From Scatolibacter rhodanostii (GTDB lineage Bacteria > Bacillota > Clostridia > Oscillospirales > Acutalibacteraceae), in the NCBI RefSeq assembly GCF_900197595.1, contig NZ_FZLO01000001.1, positions 310,001 through 374,000 on the forward strand: a stretch of 64,000 bases of DNA, given 5' to 3'. This document shows positions 8,693 to 17,544 of the stretch, one piece after another; within the stretch, counting starts at the first letter, position 1; the number at the start of each line of letters is the position of its first letter. Below the pieces are notes generated by a model. The model did not search any database. It saw only the letters and a list, made by a program, of their open reading frames with translations, and was not told where the DNA came from. The position numbers were made by a program, and so were the translations under genes.

Positions 8693-9661
8693 TTATGATT
8701 TTCGAATCGGCCTAACATACTTAAAAAATCGTTCGGGGTCGTGGTACATATAGATGATTCGACCGGGAGAAGTATCAAAACAATAACCTGTGTCCGCAAA
8801 ATTAAAAGTGGACATAGCGGTTTCAATTTGTCCTTCTACACTGCGATTTTCCTGTTCATAATCAAAGGGTCCGTGCTCAAAGACAATATATTCTGCCTCG
8901 GGAACATCGATTAACAACATTTGTGGAGGGATTTCACCTTGATAATCGGCAGGAAGACGTACCCCATAGCACTCTGTGCGAAGAAATCCCCAATCGCAAA
9001 GTCTTCCGTTTGAATCATTAATATAAGCCATGATTTGACCACTGCCGCTATTGGCTTCACTTCCGCCGTCATCATCTAGTTTATCTTTGATACTGTCTAA
9101 CAGCCCACAGATGGTTTCACAGTCCTGTTCGGGGATAAGACTTTGTTTTTGCCAAAAGTCCCAGTAGCCATTGCTCTCATAATTTTTAATATGCAGAAAT
9201 TTGTGTGCAGGGATAGTTACAAAATAGATTTTAATATCATCAGTAGACTTAATCATGCCAATCTCTCCAAATCCAAAAAAGTAGCGGTCAAAGGGATTGA
9301 TTTTTGTACGAAGAAGAACGGGTTCTGGCTTTTTGCGGTATTCACTCGGCGTTATTCCATATGTTTTTTTAAAAGCTCTGGTAAACGCTTCATGAGAAGA
9401 AAAACCATAATCAAAAGCGATGTCTAAAAGGCTTTTTTCGCTATCTCGGATTTCTTTCAGTGCAAACGCCAGCTTTCGGTGCCGCAGATAGTCCCTAAAT
9501 GACATACCCGATATTTCTTTAAATTTTCTTGTGGTATGAAATTCTGAATAACCTAGTTTGCAAGAGAGAATATTTAGCGTCAAAGCCTCGTCATTATAAT
9601 TTTTTATGCACTCATCAATCTCATCCATAATGACTTGAATTTGCTTTTGCCATTCATACAT
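8693..9661 (-). CDS. AraC family regulator with GyrI-like effector domain
   Basis: The 322-residue protein carries two AraC helix-turn-helix units at the N-terminus (about 10-110: LTLNILSCKLGYSEFHTTRKF and LLDIAFDYGFSSHEAFTRAF followed by YGITPSEYR). A C-terminal domain (about 130-322) is of the GyrI/BmrR effector-binding type, ending in the PGRIIYMYHDPERFFKY region. This order is that of regulators that bind hydrophobic cationic drugs or small metabolites. No obvious target gene adjoins it; the next minus-strand gene upstream encodes a GNAT. Family assignment is good; the effector is unknown. Confidence 0.88.
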   Translation of the reverse strand: MYEWQKQIQVIMDEIDECIKNYNDEALTLNILSCKLGYSEFHTTRKFKEISGMSFRDYLRHRKLAFALKEIRDSEKSLLDIAFDYGFSSHEAFTRAFKKTYGITPSEYRKKPEPVLLRTKINPFDRYFFGFGEIGMIKSTDDIKIYFVTIPAHKFLHIKNYESNGYWDFWQKQSLIPEQDCETICGLLDSIKDKLDDDGGSEANSGSGQIMAYINDSNGRLCDWGFLRTECYGVRLPADYQGEIPPQMLLIDVPEAEYIVFEHGPFDYEQENRSVEGQIETAMSTFNFADTGYCFDTSPGRIIYMYHDPERFFKYVRPIRKS

Positions 9662-9773
9662 TTTTTCTCAACCTCATTTCAACTGCCCTATATTGATTAT
9701 AAAAGAATAGAGAAAATGCTGCTTGATTTTACTTGCGATTATTTTGTAATGAGCCAAAAAATATCTGAATGGG

Positions 9774-10328
9774 TTAACCATCGGATAGTCTTGGGTCTAT
9801 TATTTCTGTATTTTCATTTGGATTTAAGGCGGCATATACATAGGTATCCCAATAAATTGGGTTGTTTTCTTCATCACTGCGAAAGGAAACATTCTTTTTA
9901 AAGAAAGCTTCTCGCTCTAAACCGATTTTCTCCATCAATTTCCAGGAAGCTATATTCTGAGGAGCACATTCCGCATAGATTCGGTGCACACCTTGTGCAA
10001 ATGCAAACGCTACCATTGCTTTGCTGGCTTCACTGCCATACCCCTTTTTGTGATAATTTTCGTTGAGAACATAGCCTAACTCTCTGCTGTTAAAATTTCG
10101 TTTTCCTAAGTAAATATTGCCAATGACTTTATGCTCTTTCTTGAGTTCAATAGCAAAGAACTCATCACTTTGTGCACGAGAAACAATTTCCTCATGAGAT
10201 TTTTGGCAGGTGAAATCAGGGTATCTTTCGAATTGAGCATGTACTCTTTGCAGCATATACTCACATAAATCTTTTTCATCCTCTAATTCAAAATTGCGAA
10301 TAATTAAATCGGTGGTCTCTATCTTCAT
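9774..10328 (-). CDS. GNAT family N-acetyltransferase (RimJ/RimL type)
   Basis: The 184-residue protein has the acetyl-CoA binding motif YHKKGYGSEASKAMVAFAF, the preceding strand IGNIYLGKRNF and the C-terminal NIASWKLMEKIGLERE segment found in RimJ/RimL-type acetyltransferases, which often acetylate protein N-termini or small amines. The substrate cannot be told from sequence. It lies between an AraC/GyrI regulator and an APH-like kinase, each separated by about 100 nt, so co-transcription is possible but not shown. Confidence 0.88.
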   Translation of the reverse strand: MKIETTDLIIRNFELEDEKDLCEYMLQRVHAQFERYPDFTCQKSHEEIVSRAQSDEFFAIELKKEHKVIGNIYLGKRNFNSRELGYVLNENYHKKGYGSEASKAMVAFAFAQGVHRIYAECAPQNIASWKLMEKIGLEREAFFKKNVSFRSDEENNPIYWDTYVYAALNPNENTEIIDPRLSDG

Positions 10329-10423
10329 ATTTTCTCCTTATTTCTTGTTTAATCAATATTAAAAATAGCTTTGAAGGTAGCATCACATAAAAATCAATGT
10401 GCTATTATTGTCGTAATATAAAT

Positions 10424-11164
10424 TTATAGCATGTTGTCAATCCAGTACATTATTTTTTCCTTCTCGTGTGCATTGTTATCAATAAGACGCGCCGCGGCAA
10501 CGACTGGTAGCCACTGCATGACATCAGATTTATTCTTTTTTGCTTTTTTGCAATAGCAGTCCATATACGCTTCGGCAAAATCAACGTGATGAAAGCTGTA
10601 TAACATATAGGTACGGCAGACATCTCCATCGGGATATCCTTTTACGGCATCTACCCAATCAATGATAAATGGCTTGTCATCTTGAATCAAAATGTTATAG
10701 CCGTGCAAATCACCGTGGCAAAGTTGGTCACCTTCAGGCAAGGTAGATAATCTCAAGAACAAAGCTTTTTTAGTGGATTCTTCAATATCTGAATTGACTG
10801 TAATTTTAGTTTCTAGCCTTTCTTTTAATGAAAAAGGTAAATCTAGCTTTTTGGAAAAGATGTTAAGTTGAATCTCAACCATTAATTCTAAATAATATAA
10901 AAATTTAGTTTCGTTTTCCAACAAGTTTTCATGCAAAGATTTTCCAGAAACATAATCCATTTTGAGGGCTAAACGGTCATTGTACTGAATTACTTCTTGA
11001 ACCTTAGCAATGGGCAAACCTGTTTTTTCAACTAATGCCGTAACAGCCGCCTCATAGAAAACGGCTGATTTATCATATCCTTGCTTAAAGAGTTTAACGG
11101 CACAGTTTTCAGAGAGAAATACTTCGGCTTGAGCCCCTGAACCGATCTTTTTGTTTGTTTCCAT
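10424..11164 (-). CDS. Aminoglycoside phosphotransferase-like kinase
   Basis: The protein (246 residues from the ATG at 11164) has a protein-kinase-like fold: an N-terminal GSGAQAEVFLSENCAVKLFK loop and lysine, the catalytic loop CHGDLHGYNILI and the metal-binding IIDWVDA. This is the APH/choline-kinase pattern. It is shorter than typical resistance enzymes, and this subgroup is common in Clostridia without proven drug resistance, so it should not be called a resistance gene. The downstream start is preferred because AAGGAG lies 6 nt before it. Confidence 0.82.
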   Translation of the reverse strand: METNKKIGSGAQAEVFLSENCAVKLFKQGYDKSAVFYEAAVTALVEKTGLPIAKVQEVIQYNDRLALKMDYVSGKSLHENLLENETKFLYYLELMVEIQLNIFSKKLDLPFSLKERLETKITVNSDIEESTKKALFLRLSTLPEGDQLCHGDLHGYNILIQDDKPFIIDWVDAVKGYPDGDVCRTYMLYSFHHVDFAEAYMDCYCKKAKKNKSDVMQWLPVVAAARLIDNNAHEKEKIMYWIDNML

Positions 11165-11259
11165 AGGGTTCTCCTTATAAAAAGGTAACTGAAATAGCAA
11201 CCTTCTATTTTTAATGGTAATAAGCTATCGTTGAGATTAATTTAAAATGAGTAAAAGTT

Positions 11260-11793
11260 TTATTGTGCATAGTAAGAAAAGAATTCAGGAAGTCTGATGT
11301 AAGCGCGAATATGGTCATCTTTGTTACGTTCCAAAATGCCAGAAATATTGCCGTTCAAGGTATTGCCTTCGGCGACAACAAGGGTTAGCGGCTTGTTTTC
11401 TATAATAATTCCCATATGGTCATGTTCGCTGTCTAAAAAAACACGATCGTATAAAATAATATCTCCTTTCGCGGGTACAAAGAGAGGGTCCTGAGGCAAA
11501 TAATACGCTATTCGACTATCACCTAACGCAAAATCTTCCCACCCGCCACACCCAGCTAAACTGCATGAAACACACTCATCGGGGCTATATGGGATTTGAA
11601 ACCCTGCTGTAATACAACAATAATAAACAAAGGCGGCGCACCACATGCCGTCTGCATCAATTATGTTCCATTTTGGGAAAAGAGACAGGATGGGCTGGAG
11701 GTTAGACTCTTTATCTGCTAGAAAACCATGAAAAGGTAACAAGGCTTTTTCTTGTGCTACTTTAGCTAACAAGTCTTTTGTTGCAAATTGCAT
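11260..11793 (-). CDS. CHAP-like cysteine hydrolase-fold protein
   Basis: The 177-residue protein has features of an NlpC/P60-CHAP fold: DGMWCAAFVYYC gives the expected nucleophile Cys in a tryptophan-rich helix, and DSEHDHMGIIIE the His-strand. There is no signal peptide or wall-binding domain, so it may act inside the cell or be released otherwise. CHAP enzymes usually cleave peptidoglycan peptides or amides; activity here is not established. It lies between an APH-like kinase and a YoaP-like acetyltransferase. Confidence 0.65.
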   Translation of the reverse strand: MQFATKDLLAKVAQEKALLPFHGFLADKESNLQPILSLFPKWNIIDADGMWCAAFVYYCCITAGFQIPYSPDECVSCSLAGCGGWEDFALGDSRIAYYLPQDPLFVPAKGDIILYDRVFLDSEHDHMGIIIENKPLTLVVAEGNTLNGNISGILERNKDDHIRAYIRLPEFFSYYAQ

Positions 11794-11894
11794 GAGGACA
11801 CCTCTTTTTATTTTAACATAAAAGTGAAAGGCTTACTGAGTAGGACAGATGTGAAAGGCATTGAGATTAAGTTATTAATAGCCCTCCAAGAAAA

Positions 11895-12641
11895 TTATAG
11901 AGCAAACATTTTTTTAAGATATGACTCATTGAGGAGGTGCACAGTTTGGAACTGGCCATCAAAAAACACAGCCCAGTTATTAAAAACACAAGGCAAATTC
12001 TTAGCTTTTTCAAGACAATCAACAGCAATTAAGTGCAGCGGGATTTGATTATTCTGACAGTAGGTTTCAATTTGTTCAATACAATTTGGAATGCAAGGGC
12101 ACTGCAATCCGTAATATATCGTTAGTTCCTTATTTTCTATGGATTGTTTTTTTGCTGATTCTGAAAAGGCAGGTTTATTTTCATTAAAACGTAAAGCAAG
12201 AAGTTCATATTCGCCAATCGTATCCACAACTTCAAATCCAAATTTCTGCATAAATTTCTTTTCCGTTAAGAAAGGCTTCTTCTTTTTTGCACTCAAGACG
12301 CAAATACCTGCTTTATTTTGCGTTTTAGCATCTTCTATGCAATAGGTAAGCAGTTCTTTCGCATAACCTTTTCCTTTAAAAGAGCCTGATACCCAAAGGC
12401 AATGAATATAAAGGTAGTTATCGCCAATGATAGGAACCCAAGCAGTTTCTAGTGGCGCGTATTCTATAAAAACTTTTCCTCTTTCATCAAGCTTTCTAAA
12501 AACGTGTCCTTGCGGCAACTGTTTTTTAAGCCATTGTTTTTTGACCTCGACACCTTTTTGGTGTTTCTTGTCAGAAATAGCACAGCAAAGATGTTCGTTG
12601 TCAATATTTTCAAGAGTTATGTTCTTAAAATCTTCGGTCAT
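11895..12641 (-). CDS. GNAT acetyltransferase with YoaP-like C-terminal domain
   Basis: The 248-residue protein joins an N-terminal GNAT domain (about 1-150; acetyl-CoA motif VSGSFKGKGYAKELLTYC) to a C-terminal domain (about 170-248; LTIYYGLQCPCIPNCIEQI) that carries a CPC plus C pattern, as in Bacillus YoaP-type proteins. The cysteines recall a thioredoxin-like or metal-binding site. Function of this family is unsettled. Single gene, about 100 nt from each neighbour. Confidence 0.8.
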   Translation of the reverse strand: MTEDFKNITLENIDNEHLCCAISDKKHQKGVEVKKQWLKKQLPQGHVFRKLDERGKVFIEYAPLETAWVPIIGDNYLYIHCLWVSGSFKGKGYAKELLTYCIEDAKTQNKAGICVLSAKKKKPFLTEKKFMQKFGFEVVDTIGEYELLALRFNENKPAFSESAKKQSIENKELTIYYGLQCPCIPNCIEQIETYCQNNQIPLHLIAVDCLEKAKNLPCVFNNWAVFFDGQFQTVHLLNESYLKKMFAL

Positions 12642-12768
12642 TGGTTTGACCTCCTATTATGAAATCGCTGTCAAAGATTTAGCAAAATCCAGATAACTGT
12701 GGAAGCAAAAAGACTTTTCAAGAATTTTGAATGTTACAAATTTGGGAAGCTGTTTGAAGTCAGCATTC

Positions 12769-13287
12769 CTACTGTGATGTATCGCTGTAATAATCATAAG
12801 AACCTTCTATATATGTTTTTTCATCTGATTCAACATAGCTGCCTTCTTTGGTGAGTGCTGCATCTTTTTCTCTTACAAAAGGATTGACATAATTATAGTA
12901 AGAAACATCTGGCTGCAAAAAACTATTTACACAGGCAACCATCTTTTTTCCGTCTTTTAGGACAACTTGTTCTGGTTCATGTAAAAATTCAAAAATGAAA
13001 AAGGCAAGACACAAGATTATGATTAGTACAATAGAGAGAATGCCAGTACCAAGTGCCGATAAAACACGTAAAGGAGCTTTGATTTTTTTGTTATCTAAAT
13101 TGTTGTAGAGCAGGCGGATCAATTGAAAAGCAGATAAGGAAAAAAGAACCAATAAGATAATGACAAAGGGAGCAGAAACAATATTTCTGAAAGCCAGATT
13201 ATTAATAGCCAATATCCATTCAGCTAGATTATAGAGACCTAACAAAGCTACAAAGGAAACTGTATTAATAATTAATTTCTTTTTCAT
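12769..13287 (-). CDS. Small membrane protein of unknown function
   Basis: Not recognised. The 172-residue product has three hydrophobic segments (about 6-28, 36-60 and 80-103) followed by an extracytoplasmic tail of about 65 residues that starts HEPEQVVLKDGKKMVAC and is rich in Tyr, Ser, Asp and Glu. It lies downstream of mgtA on the same strand, with a possible terminator between them. Confidence 0.7.
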   Translation of the reverse strand: MKKKLIINTVSFVALLGLYNLAEWILAINNLAFRNIVSAPFVIILLVLFSLSAFQLIRLLYNNLDNKKIKAPLRVLSALGTGILSIVLIIILCLAFFIFEFLHEPEQVVLKDGKKMVACVNSFLQPDVSYYNYVNPFVREKDAALTKEGSYVESDEKTYIEGSYDYYSDTSQ

Positions 13288-13381
13288 AAAAGCGCACTCC
13301 TCTTTAATTTATTATAAAGCCAAGCCTTTTATTTTACAACCCAATATTGATTTTCCTGTTATAGTTGCTGAAATAGAGATT

Positions 13382-13408
13382 GTTCTCCCCACAATAGCAA
13401 GGGAGAAC
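13382..13408 (-). terminator. Hairpin downstream of mgtA
   Basis: GTTCTCCC and GGGAGAAC form a perfect 8-bp stem with an 11-nt loop between mgtA and the next minus-strand gene. No strong T-run follows in that direction, so its role as a terminator is uncertain. Confidence 0.4.
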
Positions 13409-13493
13409 AAAAACTACGGATATTTTTAAATTTTATTTAACGATAACATTAGCTTACGCAGACAGCTTTGCTAGAGCTTCACAAACTCTTAGC

Positions 13494-16124
13494 TCAAAGC
13501 CATTCGCCATAATGCTTAATATAGATTTTTTTAATCAATTGAGCAAATAAGAAGTATCCCACTAAAATGAGCAGTAGCCAAGGAGCAAAAGAAGTGGGAA
13601 GCGGGATCATGTCAATACCTACTGCTAAATGGGTAAAGGCCACACCAATAGCAATGACGGCAACAGCTAGGGTAGACAGCAAAAGAGGCAAAGAGGGTCT
13701 GCTCTGCAAAAACGGCAGTTTTTCTGTCCGAATCATATGAATGACCAATACTTGCGATACAGTGCCAAACACAAACCATCCACATTGGAAAAGTGAAGCC
13801 AGTTCTGGTTTGTTAGCGCCGATTGCCCACCACATAATGGCAAAGCATAGAATGTCAAATACCGAGCTTAGAGGACCCATGTAAGACATAAAAGACTGAA
13901 TGGACTTCGTTTCCCATTTGCGAGGCTTTTTAACGTATTCGTTGTCTACATTGTCAAAAGGCATTCCCATTTGTGCGAAGTCACACAGCAAATTTTGTGT
14001 GAGAAGTTGAACGGGAATCATAGGCAAAAAGGGAAGAAAGATACTGGCGACAATGACAGAAATCATGTTGCCGAAATTTCCGCTGGCAGCCATTTTAATA
14101 TATTTCACAATATTGCCAAAAGTCCGGCGGCCTTCAATAACGCCTTGTTCAAGCACCATCAGGTCTTTTTCCAATAAGATAATATCAGCTGTTTCCTTGG
14201 AAATATCTACAGCACTGTCTACTGAAATGCCTACATCAGATTGACGCAGGGCAGGGGCGTCGTTGATACCATCACCCATATAACCAACGGTATGTCCTGC
14301 CAGCTGAAATGTTTTTACGACACGTTCTTTTTGTGAGGGAGAGAGCTTGGCAAATAAATCGCAGGTTTTTACAGCGTTTAGGAGGGAAGCTTCATCCATT
14401 TTTTCTACATCACTGCCGGTGAGCAAATGCGAAGTATTGACGCCTACCTTGTTGCAAACTTTTACCGCTACACCTTCGCTGTCTCCGGTGAGTACAACGG
14501 TTCTCACGCCATGCTCTCGAAGAGCCGTGATAGCGGTCTTGGCACTTTCCTTTGGCGGATCAAGAAATCCCACAAAACCAATGAGAATCATATCGCTTTC
14601 ATGAGTGACACCAAAAACTTCTTTTGTGGGTACTTCATCTTTTTTTGCTACAGCAATCATTCGCAAGCCTTCAGCATTGTGCTTTTCATAGATTGCTAAT
14701 GCGGCTTGCTTAGTTTTTTCATCCATAGGCAAAATTTGCCCGTCCATTTCAATGAAAGAGGAGATGTTAATCATTTCTTCTACGGCACCTTTTGTAACGA
14801 GCTGTCGTTTGCCAGATTTATTCATTAAAACGACGCTCATTCTGCGGCGAGAGAAGTCAAATGGAATTTCATCTACACAAGTGTATTCATTCAATCGGTC
14901 CTGCAGATTATTCTGAACAGCACGATTGATAATGGCAAGGTCAATCAAATTCTTCAGCCCAGTTTGGAAACTGCTATTCAGATAGGCATAGCGCAAAATG
15001 CGAGAATCTTCTTCACCATGCAAATTCATATATTTTTCAAGCACAATCTTATCTTCTGTTAGTGTACCGGTTTTATCGGTGCAAAGAATGTCCATTTCTC
15101 CAAAAGTCTGTATAGCGCCAAGTGTACGCACAATAACTTTATGCTTTGACATAGAAACAGCACCTTTTGCCAATGTGGAAGTCATAATTACAGGCAGCAT
15201 TTCAGGTGTTAGACCAACAGCAATACTGATTGAAAAAAGCAAGGCACTTGCCCAATCATTTTTGGCGAGTCCATTAATCAAGAAAACAATAGGCACCATA
15301 ATCAGCATCATGCGAACGAGAAGCTTGCTGACAGAGCCGACACCTCTTTCAAAGCTTGTTTTTGCTCGGTCACCAGAAAGTGTTTTTGCCATAGAGCCTA
15401 AATAGGTATCGTTTCCGGTGGCAAGGACCAAAGCAGTGGCACTGCCGCTGACAACATTAGAACCCATAAATCCGATGGTCTGCAAATCTGTCAGTGCATC
15501 GGACTGTTTGTTTTTCATTTCGCCGAATTTTTCTACCGGATTCGATTCTCCTGTAAGGGCAGATTGAGCCACAAAGGTGTCTTTTGCGGTTAAAAAGCGT
15601 ACATCTGCCGGAATCATATCGCCTGCCGAAAGACGTACAACATCTCCGGGCACAATTTCATCGATAGCAATTTCAGTTAACTGTCCATCACGCCAAACGT
15701 CAGCTTGATTGGAAATCATTTTGGATAGTTGTTCTGCCGAAGCATTAGAGCGTTGACTTTGCACAAAAGCAACTAAACTGGACAAAAACACCAGCGACAA
15801 GATGATAATGACAGTAAGATAGTCGGGGCGTGAGGTTGCTACTACATCAGTAAAATAGGTAATAACTGCAATTAAAATTAAGATAATGTTAAAAGGGTTA
15901 ACAACTGCTTCTCTTAATCTATGAAGGGTTGTATTTTTTTGACCGGCAGTAATTGTGTTTTTTCCAAATTCTTCTTGTTTGTTTTCTGCTTCTTGGCTTG
16001 TGAGCCCTTTTTGTAGCGAAATATCGTTTGTTGACATAAGAGCAAAATTGCGTAGTTTTGCCTCCGTATTACTTTTGTTTACCTGGATTGTTTTGCTTTG
16101 AATTATTTTTTTTGCAAATTTCAC
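13494..16124 (-). CDS. mgtA: Magnesium-translocating P-type ATPase MgtA
   Basis: From a GTG at 16124 the product is about 876 residues, matching class P3B magnesium importers. It has the phosphorylation motif CTDKTGTLTEDK, the actuator motif TGES, the hinge MGDGINDAPALR and about ten membrane segments, with the N-terminal cation-ATPase domain. It imports Mg2+ into the cytoplasm at the cost of ATP. The GTG is chosen because GAAAGGA precedes it by 9 nt and the in-frame extension to an ATG at 16202 reads through an intrinsic terminator. The long leader (uORF plus terminator) indicates expression control after initiation, probably by Mg2+. Confidence 0.95.
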   Translation of the reverse strand: MKFAKKIIQSKTIQVNKSNTEAKLRNFALMSTNDISLQKGLTSQEAENKQEEFGKNTITAGQKNTTLHRLREAVVNPFNIILILIAVITYFTDVVATSRPDYLTVIIILSLVFLSSLVAFVQSQRSNASAEQLSKMISNQADVWRDGQLTEIAIDEIVPGDVVRLSAGDMIPADVRFLTAKDTFVAQSALTGESNPVEKFGEMKNKQSDALTDLQTIGFMGSNVVSGSATALVLATGNDTYLGSMAKTLSGDRAKTSFERGVGSVSKLLVRMMLIMVPIVFLINGLAKNDWASALLFSISIAVGLTPEMLPVIMTSTLAKGAVSMSKHKVIVRTLGAIQTFGEMDILCTDKTGTLTEDKIVLEKYMNLHGEEDSRILRYAYLNSSFQTGLKNLIDLAIINRAVQNNLQDRLNEYTCVDEIPFDFSRRRMSVVLMNKSGKRQLVTKGAVEEMINISSFIEMDGQILPMDEKTKQAALAIYEKHNAEGLRMIAVAKKDEVPTKEVFGVTHESDMILIGFVGFLDPPKESAKTAITALREHGVRTVVLTGDSEGVAVKVCNKVGVNTSHLLTGSDVEKMDEASLLNAVKTCDLFAKLSPSQKERVVKTFQLAGHTVGYMGDGINDAPALRQSDVGISVDSAVDISKETADIILLEKDLMVLEQGVIEGRRTFGNIVKYIKMAASGNFGNMISVIVASIFLPFLPMIPVQLLTQNLLCDFAQMGMPFDNVDNEYVKKPRKWETKSIQSFMSYMGPLSSVFDILCFAIMWWAIGANKPELASLFQCGWFVFGTVSQVLVIHMIRTEKLPFLQSRPSLPLLLSTLAVAVIAIGVAFTHLAVGIDMIPLPTSFAPWLLLILVGYFLFAQLIKKIYIKHYGEWL

Positions 16125-16172
16125 CGAAATCAGTCCTTTCTGAGTTAAAGTTCCTCGGTGAAAAAAGGCAAC

Positions 16173-16196
16173 AAAAAAGCTGCCCCGAAAGGCAGC
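16173..16196 (-). terminator. Intrinsic terminator inside the mgtA leader (attenuator)
   Basis: GCTGCC and GGCAGC pair around a UUCG-type loop, followed by six T residues. It lies 29 nt after the stop codon of the leader ORF and about 50 nt before the mgtA start, so transcription must pass it to reach mgtA. Confidence 0.8.
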
Positions 16197-16224
16197 ACAC
16201 ATTTATACAAGCAAAATCAACCCA

Positions 16225-16335
16225 TTAGCACAAGTGGCCAATGGATAACTGCTCGCAAAAAGGATTAACCAACCGGTTTATAGTTTCACGATGAGGATAG
16301 AAGTCACACAAGCGACTTCGAGGGTTGCTGTCCAT
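16225..16335 (-). CDS. Leader peptide upstream of mgtA (36 residues)
   Basis: A short ORF preceded by AAAGGAGTGG 6 nt before its ATG and about 27 nt downstream of the predicted transcription start. The peptide starts MDSNPRSRLCDFYPHR and ends QLSIGHLC. Acidic and proline residues near the N-terminus recall MgtL of Salmonella (MEPDPTPLPRR), whose translation senses Mg2+, although the sequences are not alignable beyond that. No transmembrane or toxin-like feature is present. Its place between promoter and attenuator supports a regulatory rather than structural product. Confidence 0.65.
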   Translation of the reverse strand: MDSNPRSRLCDFYPHRETINRLVNPFCEQLSIGHLC

Positions 16336-16365
16336 TGTTCCACTCCTTTATGTAATGATGCTAAT

Positions 16366-16394
16366 ATTATATCTTTTTAATCTCAATCAGTCAA
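16366..16394 (-). promoter_or_regulatory. Promoter of the mgtA leader
   Basis: On the minus strand TTGACT (16394-16389), a 17-bp spacer and a perfect TATAAT (16371-16366) form a near-consensus sigma-A promoter. A strong promoter ahead of a regulated gene fits control by attenuation. Confidence 0.85.
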
Positions 16395-16439
16395 TCTGTT
16401 GAAGAATAAAAATCAAAATTGGTTATTTTGTACTTGAAA

Positions 16440-17531
16440 TTAGCAATAACGATATACAATTTCTTGCATTTCATCATAATGTTTTTCCATATCAGCCACT
16501 AACTTAAACTGATTTCTAGCACGGTCCAAATTATGCTGAGGATAAGAAGTTCTGAAATAAACATCACCGTTTAGATAATCGGCTAAGAAACGCATGCCAA
16601 CTTCAAGAGTCATTAACTTAGCACCGTAAGGTAAAGATTTTAGCTCTAAATCAGTTAAGGATTTTCCGCATGCTTTAAGAAAACCTTCTGTATAAGCATC
16701 ATAATGTGGCAGGCTGAAATTAACTTTACTTAAATCAACTTCATCTTCTGCAGCAGTAGAAGCTCCTGCACGGATAGAGTCTCCAAAATCATAGGCGGTA
16801 AGCCCTGGCATAACAGTGTCTAAATCGATAACGCAAGTCGCTTTGTTTGTGACATTATCCATGAGAACATTGCTCATTTTTGTGTCATTGTGAGTAACTC
16901 TCAACGGCAATTGATTGGCGGAAAGTTGATTGTAAAGCCAGGAGCAATCCTCTTTTCGGCTATTACAAAAATCAAGCTCAGCAGTCACGGTTTTCAAACG
17001 GTCAACAGGATTATTTTGAACAGCCTCCATCAGCTGACTATAGCGAGCAGGGGTATTGTGAAAATCTTTGATGATTTCATGCAGAGAATCTGCTTGAAAA
17101 TCTCGCAGTAAATTCTGAAAATCTCCAAATGCAAAACCAGCTTCCTTTAGCATATCCAAATTGGAAGCAGATTCATGGGCAGCAGTGTCTTGAATAAAGA
17201 GAACACAGCGCCAAGTCTGATTTTCTTTGTCTACATAGAGCATGTTTCCGTCTGTGGTAGGTAAAACCGTTAAACATTCTCGTTCAGGATTGCCACCTCG
17301 AGAAATGATTTTTTCTCTCAAAAAAGAAGTAACGGAGCAGATATTCTCCATAATATGAGCGGGGTTTGGAAAGACAAATGAATTAATTCTTTGAAGAATG
17401 ATGGACTTTTCATGGTGCCTTGCCAAAAAAGTATAGTTAATATGACCGCCTGACAAAACAGAAATCTCACAGTCATGGGGTAGATTAAAAGCAGAAAGTA
17501 CATCAGGTGTAACAAGAGCGGTTGAATTCAT
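16440..17531 (-). CDS. Phosphotransferase of the NahK (N-acetylhexosamine 1-kinase) type
   Basis: The 363-residue protein has the APH kinase fold with catalytic loop RVTHNDTKMSNVLMD and metal site CVIDLDTVMPGLTAYDFGD, closely in the style of NahK, which phosphorylates C1 of GlcNAc or GalNAc. The N-terminus LSGGHINYTFLA is the nucleotide loop. The ATG at 17531 is used because AAAGGAG lies 8 nt before it; a longer reading would overlap the upstream gene. No sugar transporter or lacto-N-biose phosphorylase gene adjoins it, so the true substrate remains open. Its end adjoins the mgtA promoter. Confidence 0.78.
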   Translation of the reverse strand: MNSTALVTPDVLSAFNLPHDCEISVLSGGHINYTFLARHHEKSIILQRINSFVFPNPAHIMENICSVTSFLREKIISRGGNPERECLTVLPTTDGNMLYVDKENQTWRCVLFIQDTAAHESASNLDMLKEAGFAFGDFQNLLRDFQADSLHEIIKDFHNTPARYSQLMEAVQNNPVDRLKTVTAELDFCNSRKEDCSWLYNQLSANQLPLRVTHNDTKMSNVLMDNVTNKATCVIDLDTVMPGLTAYDFGDSIRAGASTAAEDEVDLSKVNFSLPHYDAYTEGFLKACGKSLTDLELKSLPYGAKLMTLEVGMRFLADYLNGDVYFRTSYPQHNLDRARNQFKLVADMEKHYDEMQEIVYRYC

Positions 17532-17544
17532 ATGGTTTTCTCCT

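Larger units (their letters stand above)
16125..16360 (-). promoter_or_regulatory. mgtA leader with upstream ORF and attenuator
   Basis: About 235 nt lie between the predicted transcription start and the mgtA GTG. In order the leader holds a good ribosome binding site, a 36-codon ORF, a hairpin inside that ORF (16319-16300: an 8-bp stem with a TTGT loop), a second hairpin spanning the ORF stop (16244-16222), and an intrinsic terminator (16196-16173). It does not resemble the M-box riboswitch. The start-codon region of the ORF (GGACAGCA) could pair with the terminator's left arm (TGCTGCC) with one bulge, offering an alternative fold. The layout is seen directly; magnesium control is inferred from mgtA. 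Confidence 0.75.

Noticed and set aside
9635-9901. Plus-strand ORF between the AraC/GyrI and GNAT genes
   Set aside because: It overlaps both flanking minus-strand genes and has no ribosome binding site or recognisable motif.
10424-11164. Antibiotic resistance gene (aminoglycoside phosphotransferase)
   Set aside because: Only the general kinase fold is supported; the protein is shorter than known resistance enzymes and has no resistance-gene or mobile context.
16125-16202. N-terminal extension of MgtA to an ATG at 16202
   Set aside because: The extension (starting MCAAFRGSFF) reads through an intrinsic terminator and has no family similarity; the GTG at 16124 has a proper ribosome binding site.
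16125-16360. M-box magnesium riboswitch ahead of mgtA
   Set aside because: The leader lacks the conserved M-box core and instead is mostly occupied by a short ORF and a terminator.
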